This document shows positions 33,793-42,521 of a DNA stretch of 64,000 bases, piece after piece (the first letter of the stretch is position 1; the number at the start of each line of letters is the position of its first letter). This stretch comes from Caldithrix abyssi. Its GTDB lineage: Bacteria; Calditrichota; Calditrichia; Calditrichales; Calditrichaceae. A program made the translations under genes and the position numbers. The DNA lies in the NCBI GenBank assembly GCA_011369465.1, contig DRQG01000142.1:1-64000 (forward strand). The letters run 5' to 3'. The notes beneath the pieces are model-generated. The model was not told the DNA's origin, did not search any database, and saw nothing but the letters and a program-made list of their open reading frames with translations.

Positions 33793-34038
33793 TACCTTCT
33801 CTGGATAATCATAGAAATATAGTATATCTGCGAATGTATCGGTCTTTCTTTCCCTGTTACCCTAATCCCGCCATGCGCAATGTTTAATACGGATTGATTC
33901 GTTTTGGGTAATCATTTTTAATAAAAAGCAAGAATTTTCAATTTTATGTATTTTTTTTGGATATAGTGATACTATTCACGGTAACATAATAGTAGTTTGG
34001 CTATTCTTTACGACCATTTTAAATTACACACAATATTT

Positions 34039-34455
34039 ATGGAAAAAATAATAGCGCTGGATATCGGCGAAAAGAGAATAGGTGTGGCTATAAGCGATGC
34101 GCTGGGTTTTCTGGCTCATCCCCTGAAAACACTGGCCTGGAAAAATATTGAGCAGCTTATCGCCGATATGGGGAAACTGGCGGAAGAACATCAAACATCT
34201 ACCTTTGTAATCGGTTTGCCATACACATTGCGCGGCGGTCATTCCGATAAAACCGAAGAAATAAAAGCCATAGCGGATGAGTTGAAAAAACATACGGGTT
34301 GGACCATTATCGAAGTGGATGAGAGGTTGACAACCGTTATGGCCCAAAAAACCCTGCAAAATGTGGGTAAAAAACCCAGTAAACATCGCGACAAAATCGA
34401 CCAGATTGCGGCGGTGCATATTTTACAAACATATTTGGACGGACACAGTAAATAA
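34039..34455 (+). CDS. ruvX: Putative pre-16S rRNA nuclease / Holliday junction resolvase-like YqgF
   Basis: A 138-residue RNase H-fold protein. ATG 34039 is chosen because the family always begins here (MEKIIALDIGEKRIGVAISD); the open frame from 33997 adds unrelated residues, and no ribosome site is clear for either. The catalytic acidic residues fall in ALDIGEKRIG, EVDERLTT (~residues 94-101) and DKIDQIAAVHILQTYL (~118-133). The family processes the 5' end of 16S rRNA precursor in E. coli; an older assignment is Holliday junction resolvase. It lies upstream of the aromatic amino acid genes by 79 nt, without obvious functional link. Confidence 0.92.
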   Translation: MEKIIALDIGEKRIGVAISDALGFLAHPLKTLAWKNIEQLIADMGKLAEEHQTSTFVIGLPYTLRGGHSDKTEEIKAIADELKKHTGWTIIEVDERLTTVMAQKTLQNVGKKPSKHRDKIDQIAAVHILQTYLDGHSK

Positions 34456-34534
34456 CGGTTGTATGAAGTACAAAGAATAGATAAATTGACAGTTTAATTA
34501 TAAATGCGTGATTTAACATAGAGGGGATGCGGTT

Positions 34535-35569
34535 ATGGTAATCATTATGGAAAAAGATGCCAGCGAAGAGCAGATAGAACATGTAATCGAACGTCTGGAC
34601 GAAGTCGGTCTCAACGTACATCGATCTACAGGGGTCGATCATACACTCCTGGGCGTGATCGGTAATGCCAGTATTATCGATCCGCGGGACATGAAGGTTT
34701 TGCCCGGCGTAGCGGACGCCTACCGGATTACGGCGCCATATAAGCTGGTTAGCCGGGAATTTAAACATAACAATACGGTGATCAGGATCAAGGACGTAGA
34801 GATAGGTGGCAATCGGATAGAGGTTATTGCCGGACCCTGTTCGGTTGAGTCAAGGGATCAAACTTTTATCATTGCCGAGCAGGTGGCCAAAACCGGGGTT
34901 AACTTATTACGCGGCGGCGCATTTAAACCGCGCACTTCGCCCTATTCTTTTCAGGGTTTGGGTGAAGAAGGTTTAAAAATTCTTCGTGAGGCGGCAGATA
35001 AATATAACATGCTGGTGATTACCGAGGTAATGGACAAAGACCAAATACCCCTGGTAAGCGACTATGCGGATATTTTACAGGTGGGCGCACGAAATATGCA
35101 GAATTTCTCTTTTATCCGTGCTCTGGGTAAAATACGCAAACCGGTTTTTTTGAAGCGGGGTATCTCGGCCACTATTGAGGAATGGTTGATGTCGGCCGAA
35201 TATATCCTTTCCGGTGGCAACACGGATGTCATCCTCTGTGAGCGGGGTATCCGCACCTTTGAGACGTACACACGCAATACACTGGATGTAAGCGCGATTC
35301 CGGTGGTTCAAAAACTGAGCCATTTGCCGGTTTTTTCCGATCCTTCCCACGGTACCGGTTTGCGCAATAAAGTGGCGCCTATGGCCCGCGCTTCCATTGC
35401 CGCCGGCGCGGATGGTATTATGATCGAAGTCCATCACGATCCGGAAAACGCCAAATCCGACGGCGCTCAATCGCTCTATCCGGATCAATTTGCGGAATTG
35501 ATGAATCAGATTCGTGTCATTGCAGAAGTAGTCGGTCGTAAAGCACCGCAACCCAGAGATATCTCGTAG
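34535..35569 (+). CDS. aroF: 3-deoxy-7-phosphoheptulonate (DAHP) synthase, type I beta
   Basis: A 344-residue enzyme condensing phosphoenolpyruvate with erythrose 4-phosphate, the first step of the shikimate pathway. GAGGGG precedes ATG 34535. Residues 1-75 form the ferredoxin-like regulatory domain found in the Thermotoga-type enzyme ([20 protein letters not shown]). The barrel follows: [14 protein letters not shown] near 98-111, [46 protein letters not shown], and FSDPSHGTG with a metal-binding His, plus [15 protein letters not shown]. The N-terminal domain often confers feedback inhibition by Tyr or Phe. Prephenate dehydrogenase follows after 8 nt, supporting an aromatic operon. Confidence 0.95.
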   Translation: MVIIMEKDASEEQIEHVIERLDEVGLNVHRSTGVDHTLLGVIGNASIIDPRDMKVLPGVADAYRITAPYKLVSREFKHNNTVIRIKDVEIGGNRIEVIAGPCSVESRDQTFIIAEQVAKTGVNLLRGGAFKPRTSPYSFQGLGEEGLKILREAADKYNMLVITEVMDKDQIPLVSDYADILQVGARNMQNFSFIRALGKIRKPVFLKRGISATIEEWLMSAEYILSGGNTDVILCERGIRTFETYTRNTLDVSAIPVVQKLSHLPVFSDPSHGTGLRNKVAPMARASIAAGADGIMIEVHHDPENAKSDGAQSLYPDQFAELMNQIRVIAEVVGRKAPQPRDIS

Positions 35570-35577
35570 GTCAATCT

Positions 35578-36654
35578 ATGAAAATAGTGATTTCCGGTTT
35601 AGGACTGATGGGCGGGTCTCTGGCTATGGCCCTTCGGCAAAACCGGCCGGATGTACGGATTTACGGTTACGATCTTGCGCCCGTTCTTACCGAAGCGCGC
35701 CAAATGGGATTAATCGATCAGAGCATTGAGCATTGGCCCGCCGGATGTGCCGACGCGGATGTTATTTTTTTATGCACGCCCCTAAAAACGATTTCCCGGC
35801 AAATCAAAGAATTAAACGGTGTTATTAAAAAAGATACGGTAGTTACGGATACAGGCAGTACCAAGACCGAACTGGTTCGATTGGTTCAGACCATTGATTT
35901 CAGCGGCACTTATATCGGCGGCCATCCTATGACCGGTGCCGAAAAAAGCGGGTTAAAAGCTTCCAATCCCCTCCTGTACGAAAATGCCATTTACATTCTT
36001 ACGAATATCAACGAGTACAACAAAACGCTGGCGGAAGGCAAGCTGCTTCCGCTTCTGGAAAGTATTAAAGCCCGCGCTTTACTTCTGGATGCGGTGGCGC
36101 ATGATCGCATTATGGCCGCCATAAGCCACTTACCGCAGATTATTGCTGTAGCTTTGGTTAATTTAATCGGACAAAAGGAAAATGAACAACTGCCTTATTT
36201 TGAGCTGGCGGCAGGCGGTTTCCGTGATTTAACCCGTATCGCCTCCAGCCCGTTTGATATCTGGAGTGATATTATCGATTCCAATAAAGAAAATATTGCC
36301 GAGGTTTTAAAGGATTTTATTGCTATTTTGGAGCAATCTGATTTAAATTTGGATAATCTGGAAAAAGATTTCGAAAGGGCGAACAGCTATCGCGAACGTC
36401 TGCCTAAAAAGAATAAAGGATTTTTATCCCCGTTGGTGGATGTGCTGGTCTATGTGACGGATCAGGTTGGGGTTATTTCTAAAATATCCAACGCCTTAGC
36501 CGATAAGGATATAGACATCCGCGATATCGAACTCCTGAAAATACGTGAAAAAGAAGGCGGCGTATTCAGACTCTCTTTTTCAAATGTAAAGGAAGCCCAA
36601 ACAGCGGTAAACGTTCTTAATTCGGTTAATTTTAGAGCCTATATCAGGGAGTAG
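35578..36654 (+). CDS. tyrA: Prephenate dehydrogenase with C-terminal ACT domain
   Basis: A 358-residue enzyme that oxidises prephenate to 4-hydroxyphenylpyruvate with NAD(P)+, on the route to tyrosine. The Rossmann fold begins at once (MKIVISGLGLMGGSLAMALR, GxGxxGGS). Family motifs include TDTGSTKTELV near 98-108, YIGGHPMTGAEKSG near 115-130 with the catalytic His, and AISHLPQIIAVALVN. Residues ~285-358 are an ACT regulatory domain (VLVYVTDQVGVISKISNALA), usually the site of tyrosine feedback. It lies between the DAHP synthase gene (8 nt upstream) and the Gfo/Idh gene (2 nt downstream), so all three are likely co-transcribed. Confidence 0.95.
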   Translation: MKIVISGLGLMGGSLAMALRQNRPDVRIYGYDLAPVLTEARQMGLIDQSIEHWPAGCADADVIFLCTPLKTISRQIKELNGVIKKDTVVTDTGSTKTELVRLVQTIDFSGTYIGGHPMTGAEKSGLKASNPLLYENAIYILTNINEYNKTLAEGKLLPLLESIKARALLLDAVAHDRIMAAISHLPQIIAVALVNLIGQKENEQLPYFELAAGGFRDLTRIASSPFDIWSDIIDSNKENIAEVLKDFIAILEQSDLNLDNLEKDFERANSYRERLPKKNKGFLSPLVDVLVYVTDQVGVISKISNALADKDIDIRDIELLKIREKEGGVFRLSFSNVKEAQTAVNVLNSVNFRAYIRE

Positions 36655-36656
36655 TC

Positions 36657-37670
36657 ATGGGAAAATTTAAGGTAGCCGTGGTAGGATTGGGAAGCATTGC
36701 CCAGATTGTTCATCTGCCCATTCTTAAAAAAATGGATGAAATCGATCTGACGGCCGTATGCGATGTGGATGAAAGCAAGGCCAATGTACTTACGAAAAAA
36801 TTCAATATTCCGCGCTGGTATGAACAGGTGGACAATATGATTGAGAAAGAGGAACTGGACGCCGTGCACATTTGCGCAAACAGTCATTATCATTTTCCTA
36901 TGAGCTATCTGGCCCTGCAAAACGATATAAATGTGTTTGTAGAAAAACCGATTGCACTCAAAGCGGACGACGCCTTGCGGCTGGCTAAACTGGCGGAAGA
37001 GAAAAATTTGACGGTAATGGTTGGTATGCAAAACCGTTTTCGCGATGATGTACAAATATTACGGGAATTTATCGAAAAGGATGAACTGGGAGAAATTTTT
37101 TATATCAAGGCCGGCTGGCTGAAAAAATGGGATCGCGGTTCTCTGCGCGACTGGCAGACCAAAAAACAGCAGGCCGGCGGCGGTGTGATGATTGATTTGG
37201 GGTCTCAACTGATTGATCTGGCTATGTTTTTGACCGGCTTACCGAAAATAAAATCGGTACGAATGTACGATTATACGATTAATCCCAACCTCGAGGTGGA
37301 AGATGCTGCGCTGGCGGTTCTGCAAACGGAATCGGGAATGAGCGTTACCATCGAGGTGAGCTGGCGGATGCACATGGATCATGATATGATTTATACGCAT
37401 ATCTTCGGTAAAAAAGGGGCCGCATATCTGAATCCATTGCGCATAAATAAGGAGCTGCACAACAATTTGGTCAATGTAACGCCAATGATTACCGAAACCA
37501 ATAAGGATCGTTATAAACAGGCCTACCGGAATGAAATATCTCATTTTTACCGTGTGTTGGAAGGGGTAGAAAAAAATATGTCATCCGCCATGGACGCCTA
37601 TTACATTACCCGCATTATAGATGCGCTGTACGAGTCTGCCGATACCGGCAGGGAGGTCTTTCTGTCATAA
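36657..37670 (+). CDS. Gfo/Idh/MocA family NAD(P)-dependent oxidoreductase
   Basis: A 337-residue protein. The N-terminal Rossmann domain has VAVVGLGSIAQIVHLPILKK (GxGxxA variant) and AVCDVDESKANVL; the family marker NVFVEKPIAL lies near residue 95. The C-terminal alpha/beta domain has GGGVMIDLGSQLIDLAMFLT with an Asp where the usual family motif has His, typical of the sugar-dehydrogenase group. Substrates of the family range from sugars and inositols to biliverdin, so none is assigned. It is tightly linked to tyrA (2 nt), but no aromatic-pathway role is known for the family; it may simply share the transcript. Confidence 0.88.
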   Translation: MGKFKVAVVGLGSIAQIVHLPILKKMDEIDLTAVCDVDESKANVLTKKFNIPRWYEQVDNMIEKEELDAVHICANSHYHFPMSYLALQNDINVFVEKPIALKADDALRLAKLAEEKNLTVMVGMQNRFRDDVQILREFIEKDELGEIFYIKAGWLKKWDRGSLRDWQTKKQQAGGGVMIDLGSQLIDLAMFLTGLPKIKSVRMYDYTINPNLEVEDAALAVLQTESGMSVTIEVSWRMHMDHDMIYTHIFGKKGAAYLNPLRINKELHNNLVNVTPMITETNKDRYKQAYRNEISHFYRVLEGVEKNMSSAMDAYYITRIIDALYESADTGREVFLS

Positions 37671-37717
37671 TTTGATTTCTTGATGTCCGATATAAATAAA
37701 CCAGCCCTCTCAGGCTC

Positions 37718-37782
37718 CGGCAAAATCTGTAGATAAGGAAAACTATGGTTGCTTGTGGAGTGGGTATTGAGAGATTTTGCCG
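37718..37782. repeat. 11-bp inverted repeat upstream of 37814 gene
   Basis: CGGCAAAATCT (37718-37728) and AGATTTTGCCG (37772-37782) are perfect complements separated by 43 nt. They lie in the 143-bp gap after the Gfo/Idh gene and could be an operator or a leader stem. Confidence 0.4.
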
Positions 37783-37813
37783 TGGCTATAAATACTTGCA
37801 ATAAAAATAAACT

Positions 37814-38428
37814 ATGGCTAATTTTAGCGCCGTGATTTTACGTACAGCCCTTTGGGGAATCGTATGTTTGCTTTTGCGGCAGGGATACGGCCAAATTCCC
37901 CCGACCAATCAGGAAATCGTCGAAAAAAGGATATATTCAGTTTTTGATTCGCTGTTACGCGTCTCATCCCAATCGGCTCGTCAAATCAGTTTCGAGGCCG
38001 GAACGATTCCTCCGGAAAACAACGTATTTTTACAAAGCGTATTTTACCGGGCCTGTGAAAAAAATGACTGGCAGGTGAACGTGGATTCGGCACAGACTCG
38101 TTTGATTGTTGAGAATTTTGACGTTGAGGTGGCCTTTAATGAGACGACGCCCAATATACTGGGTTTTGGAGGGGAATATCTGCGCAGAATTGATGTACAA
38201 CTGAACGGTTGGATCAGACAAAAACAAATAAACCCCTTTACCGTACAATATTTATATCAAGATTCAGTGAACGAACAGTTGTATGAAGAGTCGCTCAAAA
38301 GCCGTTACCGTTTTTTACGGGGTCGGCTCAACGCATCATCCGGCTGGACAATTTACCTTGAACCGGCTGTGGTTATTCTGTCGGCGGTTACGCTGATCTA
38401 TTTGTTTTTTATCATGCGTACAAATTAA
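37814..38428 (+). CDS. Hypothetical exported protein with C-terminal membrane anchor
   Basis: A 204-residue protein. The N-terminus is a signal-like segment (FSAVILRTALWGIVCLLLRQGYG) and a second hydrophobic helix lies at the end (IYLEPAVVILSAVTLIYLFFIM, ~180-201), leaving a ~150-residue domain outside the cytoplasm, anchored at its C-terminus. The middle alternates strands and helices (RLIVENFDVEVAFNE; LRRIDVQLNGWIRQK) and matches no family I know. No clear ribosome site precedes ATG 37814. bamD follows after 104 nt on the same strand, suggesting a possible envelope role, but this is only neighbourhood evidence. Confidence 0.7.
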   Translation: MANFSAVILRTALWGIVCLLLRQGYGQIPPTNQEIVEKRIYSVFDSLLRVSSQSARQISFEAGTIPPENNVFLQSVFYRACEKNDWQVNVDSAQTRLIVENFDVEVAFNETTPNILGFGGEYLRRIDVQLNGWIRQKQINPFTVQYLYQDSVNEQLYEESLKSRYRFLRGRLNASSGWTIYLEPAVVILSAVTLIYLFFIMRTN

Positions 38429-38532
38429 GATTTTGCAGGACGAACTTTTATGCCATTGCAGAGTATTATGCTAAGAAAGACGGTTCTGGGTTAAATCAAA
38501 CAAAATCAAAAGCGGTATAAAAGGAGTTATTC

Positions 38533-39315
38533 TTGATTAAAAATTTTATAAAAATTCTGTTACTTTTTATTCTGATTTACGGATGCGCCGGTACGAGACC
38601 TCAACCGGACTGGACGGCAACACAGTATTTCCATTATGCCCTGGAAATGTTCAATGACGAAGATTATTATGAGGCGGCAAACGAATTTACGGTGATTGTT
38701 TTACGGTATCCGGGCAGCACGGTGAGCGATAGCGCTCAATTCTATCTGGCGGAATCTCATTTTAAGATGGATGAATACATCATTGCCGCTGCGGAATATG
38801 AGAAGCTGATCAACAGCATGCCCCGCAGCCCCCTGGTGCCTCAGGCACAGTTTCGTCTGGCAGAAAGTTATTTTGAGCTGTCACCGCGGCCATCGCTGGA
38901 TCAGGAATATACCATTAAGTCCATCCGGGAATTCCAAAATTTTATCGAAGATTATCCCACAAACCCGCTGCGTGAAGAGGCGGAAAAGAAAATTGCCATC
39001 TTGCGCGCCAAACTGGCCGAAAAGGAATACTTAAGCGCCGAAATCTATCGTAAAATGCGTAAATTTCGTGCCGCTATCATATATTACGATCTGGTTTTGG
39101 AACGGTATTATGATACCGAATGGGCCGATGACGCCATGTACGGCAAAATAATAACTTATATGGAAAAAGAAGATTATTCCGCAGCCCGTTTGGAAATCTA
39201 TAAATTCAAACAGCAATTTCCCAACTCCGAGTATATCATCGACGTGAATGGCTACCTGGAAGAGCTTCCGCCAGAAGAAACTCAGGAACAGGCCAGTGAG
39301 TCCGGACAGCTCTGA
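38533..39315 (+). CDS. bamD: Outer-membrane assembly lipoprotein BamD
   Basis: A 260-residue lipoprotein. The start is TTG 38533, fixed by AAGGAG 6 nt upstream; no ATG gives the full signal. The signal peptide ends in a lipobox (LLLFILIYGC). The rest is a tetratricopeptide stack: YFHYALEMFNDEDYYEAANE, VLRYPGSTVSDSAQFYLAES, PRSPLVPQAQFRLAESYFEL and KFRAAIIYYDLVLERYYDTE. This is the BamD/YfiO arrangement; the protein joins BamA in folding beta-barrels such as the TonB receptor and DUF5916 protein here. Length matches the family. The last 20 bases overlap the nadD start. Confidence 0.92.
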   Translation: MIKNFIKILLLFILIYGCAGTRPQPDWTATQYFHYALEMFNDEDYYEAANEFTVIVLRYPGSTVSDSAQFYLAESHFKMDEYIIAAAEYEKLINSMPRSPLVPQAQFRLAESYFELSPRPSLDQEYTIKSIREFQNFIEDYPTNPLREEAEKKIAILRAKLAEKEYLSAEIYRKMRKFRAAIIYYDLVLERYYDTEWADDAMYGKIITYMEKEDYSAARLEIYKFKQQFPNSEYIIDVNGYLEELPPEETQEQASESGQL

Positions 39316-39940
39316 ATCCCGGAAAAAAGAAAAAGTGGCGCTGTTCGGCGGCACTTTCGATCCCGTTCATTACGGCCATTTGCAGCTGGCTGAATGGATT
39401 AAAGACAAACTGCAACTGGACCGGGTCATTTTTATTCCCGTGCGTATACATCCCTTCCATAAACGTCAGGACATCGCTTCTCCGGAACACCGTTTAGCAA
39501 TGCTGCAACGGGCTGTATCCGTATATAAAAATTTTGAAGTCAATCCGATCGAATTGGAGCGGGAAGACGTTTCTTACACGGTGGACACATTGCGTACCTT
39601 GCAAAAAACATATCCCGCGGCTGAATTGTACTTTTTAATAGGTGATGACAACCTGGCCGATTTTCATAAATGGAAAGAACCGGACGAAATCCGTCGGTTG
39701 GCTAAAATAGTGGTCTTTCGTCGGGACGGGATACACAAGGATGTAAAACGTCGTTATCCGGATTTTATTCATTTGGACAATCCGCTTATCAACATCTCCT
39801 CCAGCCGCATCCGTGAATACCTGTATTCCGGAAAAAAAGTAGATGACTTTATCCCGCCTTTAATCTATGAATATATAATGCAACACGGGTTGTATGGCGC
39901 AGGCGCGGATAAAAATCAGGGAAACTTTTCCCGGAAGTAA
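39296..39940 (+). CDS. nadD: Nicotinate-nucleotide adenylyltransferase
   Basis: A ~214-residue enzyme that adenylates nicotinate mononucleotide to deamido-NAD+. The frame is open from 39248, but GTG 39296 (AGGAACAGG upstream, overlapping bamD by 20 nt) or GTG 39335 are more likely starts. The nucleotidyltransferase motif KVALFGGTFDPVHYGHLQLA carries the HxGH signature. Also present are IFIPVRIHPFHKRQ, YFLIGDDNLADFHKWKEP (usual GxDxxxxxxxW) and the ISSSRIREYL signature near the end. The translational overlap with bamD suggests coupling, which is common in unrelated gene pairs. It supplies NAD together with other salvage genes not in the window. Confidence 0.92.
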   Translation: MSPDSSESRKKEKVALFGGTFDPVHYGHLQLAEWIKDKLQLDRVIFIPVRIHPFHKRQDIASPEHRLAMLQRAVSVYKNFEVNPIELEREDVSYTVDTLRTLQKTYPAAELYFLIGDDNLADFHKWKEPDEIRRLAKIVVFRRDGIHKDVKRRYPDFIHLDNPLINISSSRIREYLYSGKKVDDFIPPLIYEYIMQHGLYGAGADKNQGNFSRK

Positions 39941-40022
39941 ATTCTTCTTGATTTGCTGCGAATCTATAAGTATCCTTTGTTCAGATTTTTAAACGTCTAA
40001 ATCAATTTCCAGAATTATCTCA

Positions 40023-40772
40023 ATGCGTAAAAATTTCATCATTCTGCATTTCTTCTTGTGCTTTGTGATGACACTTAAAGGACAGGAAAACATACGTAAA
40101 ATCGGATTGACTGGCAGCATGGTCGGCCAAAATCTGGTGGACGAGTATATTTCCATCAATGAATACAACGGCGTCTCGTTTGCCTACGGCCTGAAATGGG
40201 AAGATCGAGATTGCTCCCGGTTAACGGGGATACTGTTTTCCTTTAACAAGATAGCGGATATGGCAAATGGAAACACCTCCGCGGAAGTCATGGATTTTAC
40301 GCTTTCCTGGTGGTACGTCTATAACCTGGTTCATTTAAAGCTATGGGAACGGCCCTTTCGTTTCGATATCGGGCCGGGTGGTGAAATCGACGTGTTAACC
40401 CGTCAGCAGAGGATAGCCCAAAAAAACATGGCCGCCTCTCATGCCTCTGTGATTGCGGCGGACTTTTTTGCCCGGCTGCTCTATTCATTATCCAGGCGCT
40501 TTTCAGTAGATAGCGAACTGGCCGTGGCGCTGTTATCCGTTACTTCCCGTCCCGCATCAAAGAATACTTCCGAAAAGAAAAACAATCCCTTTGGTTTTAC
40601 CCATCCGTTTAATATGCTGCACGGCCGGTTTTCAATCGGTTTGGATGTGGTAATCACAAAATCTTTATATGCGCAAATAGGCTACAGCGCCCGTATTTGG
40701 GGTATTTTTACGGTCGATGACTTCCGGTTTTTGCAAGATCGCCTTAATTTAGAAATTGGATACCGTTTTTAA
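40023..40772 (+). CDS. Hypothetical exported beta-barrel-like protein
   Basis: A 249-residue protein with a signal peptide (NFIILHFFLCFVMTLKGQ). The mature part alternates hydrophobic and polar residues in strand-like blocks (TGILFSFNKIADMANGN; AEVMDFTLSWWYVYNL; RFSIGLDVVITKSLYAQIGY) and ends LNLEIGYRF, a C-terminal aromatic residue as in outer-membrane barrels. No named family is recognised. No good ribosome site is visible. The next gene starts 1 nt after its stop codon, so the two are probably co-transcribed; the partner is an S41 peptidase lipoprotein. Confidence 0.68.
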   Translation: MRKNFIILHFFLCFVMTLKGQENIRKIGLTGSMVGQNLVDEYISINEYNGVSFAYGLKWEDRDCSRLTGILFSFNKIADMANGNTSAEVMDFTLSWWYVYNLVHLKLWERPFRFDIGPGGEIDVLTRQQRIAQKNMAASHASVIAADFFARLLYSLSRRFSVDSELAVALLSVTSRPASKNTSEKKNNPFGFTHPFNMLHGRFSIGLDVVITKSLYAQIGYSARIWGIFTVDDFRFLQDRLNLEIGYRF

Positions 40773-40773
40773 G

Positions 40774-41790
40774 ATGAAAACAGCTAAATTGATCATCGTA
40801 TTGACGGTTGTGTTTTTTTCCGCCTGCACGCTTTTAATTGAACCGCCGATTCGAAGCCTTAACGGGGAATTCGTTATATCCAAAACCACGAAAGTTATCA
40901 AAAACAACTATCCATTCCTTTCCTTCAAAAAGATAAATATGGACAGTCTGGGTCCTCTTTACCGGGCTAAAGCATCGCGCTATCCGGGTGACGCTTTGTT
41001 TGAATTACTTTATGAGTATCTCTCCGAACTGAAGGACGGGCATGTCTGGTTTTACGCCGGCGGCGGTTTTATGATTAAACCGTACACGCCGCCTCGCGCG
41101 TTAAAAGATCGTTTTTCCTATAATCCGGAAACCGTTCGTTCGTATTTTGCGCAGGCTCCGAAGCTTACGGCGGACGATAAGATCGAGTTCGGCCTGCTGG
41201 CTGATTCCATCGGCTATATTTATCTTTCCACTTTTGCCAGAGACGATGGAAAATGGATCCGGACAATGCAGCCGATCATGCAAAAAATGAAAAATACGAA
41301 AGGCATAATTTTGGATGTGCGGCACAACGGCGGCGGTTCGGACTACATTACAGCGCAAGTGATCGGTTATTTTATTCACCAGCCTTTTCCCGGGCCCATC
41401 TGGGTGGATGCCGAAGGAGTTGAACTTCCCGCTTACACAATACCGCCAAACGGGACGATATATTATGACAAACCTGTTATGGTGCTGCAAAACGGCGTGT
41501 GTTTCAGCGCTGCGGAAGGATTTATCAATACAATGCGCGAATTGCCGCAAGTAACAACCATTGGCGATACTACTGCGGGAGGCAGCGGGGCGCCGAAAGA
41601 TTTTTATATTGCCGATCACATCATTATCCACCTGCCCACAAAAGCGCAATTGACGTATACAGGCCAATATATCGACTGGAACGGTTTACCGCCGGACATT
41701 CTGGTGCCGCAATCCGAAAAGGATGTTGAGCGGGGCCGTGATTTTCAACTGGAACGGGCTATTGAACTACTGGGTGCAAACAAGCGGTGA
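40774..41790 (+). CDS. S41 family peptidase, lipoprotein
   Basis: About 338 residues. The first in-frame ATG at 40756 lies inside the previous gene; I prefer ATG 40774, directly after that gene's stop, because the product then begins with a lipoprotein signal (MKTAKLIIVLTVVFFSAC, lipobox FFSAC). The tail-specific-protease fold is clear: GILADSIGYIYLSTF-like entry (FGLLADSIGYIYLSTFARDD), GIILDVRHNGGGSDYITAQV near 175-195, then QNGVCFSAAEGFINTM with the catalytic Ser245, and TTAGGSGAPKDFY. No PDZ domain is evident before it. It probably cleaves peptides or proteins in the envelope. Linked to the barrel-like gene just upstream. Confidence 0.87.
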   Translation: MKTAKLIIVLTVVFFSACTLLIEPPIRSLNGEFVISKTTKVIKNNYPFLSFKKINMDSLGPLYRAKASRYPGDALFELLYEYLSELKDGHVWFYAGGGFMIKPYTPPRALKDRFSYNPETVRSYFAQAPKLTADDKIEFGLLADSIGYIYLSTFARDDGKWIRTMQPIMQKMKNTKGIILDVRHNGGGSDYITAQVIGYFIHQPFPGPIWVDAEGVELPAYTIPPNGTIYYDKPVMVLQNGVCFSAAEGFINTMRELPQVTTIGDTTAGGSGAPKDFYIADHIIIHLPTKAQLTYTGQYIDWNGLPPDILVPQSEKDVERGRDFQLERAIELLGANKR

Positions 41791-41880
41791 CGCCTGCGGC
41801 CTTTTGGTTGAAAATGTTTACAAAAAGCCTTAGATTCTAAAATTGTGGCGAGTCCTCTCATATTCAAAAGGAAGATAACC

Positions 41881-42180
41881 TTGTTTTTAGGCAAAGTGGT
41901 CGGTTCGGTCTGGTCAACCAAAAAAATTGACAATCTTACCAATTTAAAATTTCTGATCATTCATCCTATCAATCTGAAAAAAGCGCCGTTAACCGATGTG
42001 GTGATCGCCGCCGATGTATTGGGCGCCGGCGTGGGTGAAACGGTGATTTGCGCATACGGACATGCAGCGCGTCAGGCCATCTACCCGGAAAATCCGGCCT
42101 CTCTTAGTATCGAAGCGGCCGTTGTGGGCATTGTGGATCGGATGGATGTGGACCCGGAATGGATGGAGGATGAAAGTTAA
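41881..42180 (+). CDS. EutN/CcmL family bacterial microcompartment vertex protein
   Basis: A 99-residue protein. TTG 41881 with AAAGGAAG 7 nt upstream gives the family's usual N-terminus (FLGKVVGSVWSTKKIDNL); an upstream in-frame start at 41845 is unlikely. Motifs of the pentameric vertex proteins are all visible: LKFLIIHPINL, VVIAADVLGAGVGETVICAYG near 45-65, AARQAIYP, and AAVVGIVDRMDV near the end. Such pentamers cap the corners of protein-shelled organelles made mostly of BMC-domain hexamers. No hexamer gene, signature enzyme or activating enzyme is within the 64 kb, so this copy is solitary. It may serve a remote locus or have another role. Confidence 0.9.
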   Translation: MFLGKVVGSVWSTKKIDNLTNLKFLIIHPINLKKAPLTDVVIAADVLGAGVGETVICAYGHAARQAIYPENPASLSIEAAVVGIVDRMDVDPEWMEDES

Positions 42181-42521
42181 AAATGTATCGCAAGATTTAT
42201 CTTGCGTTAAGTACATAGTACTTAGTACAAAGTACAGAGTAGTAAGTGACGCGTGACGTGTGAATAGAAAATGGAAATTGGAAATTGGGAACGGGTACCA
42301 AATCACGAATCATGCAATTACGAATTACGAATTAGAGGCTGACAGCTGAGAGCTGAAGGCCGAAAGCTATTTAGCAACTGATAACCAAAAGCCAATAGCC
42401 AATAGCTAAAAGCTAACAGCTAACAGCCAATTCAATAACTTAATAACTGATAACTTTCGAAACGAAGCGAAGAACCCGCCGTGGCGGGGATAACTGATAA
42501 CTTTTAAATCCGGGAAACAAA
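42181..42521. repeat. Gene-free gap of degenerate short tandem repeats
   Basis: No gene is supported. The sequence is built of short drifting repeats: TACATAGTACTTAGTACAA, GGAAATTGGAAATTGGGAA, CAATTACGAATTACGAATTA, then AGCTGAGAGCTGAAGGC, AGCCAATAGCCAATAGCTAA and AACTTAATAACTGATAACTT. A hairpin CGCAAGAT/ATCTTGCG lies near 42190. Such AATTACG and AGCTGA/AGCCAAT patterns resemble the short tandem repeats of some cyanobacteria, but this copy is not that lineage's. Confidence 0.7.

Noticed and set aside
38429-38532. tRNA or small RNA gene in the gap before bamD
   Set aside because: No cloverleaf or strong hairpin; the sequence is AT-rich and only the AAGGAG before the TTG start stands out.
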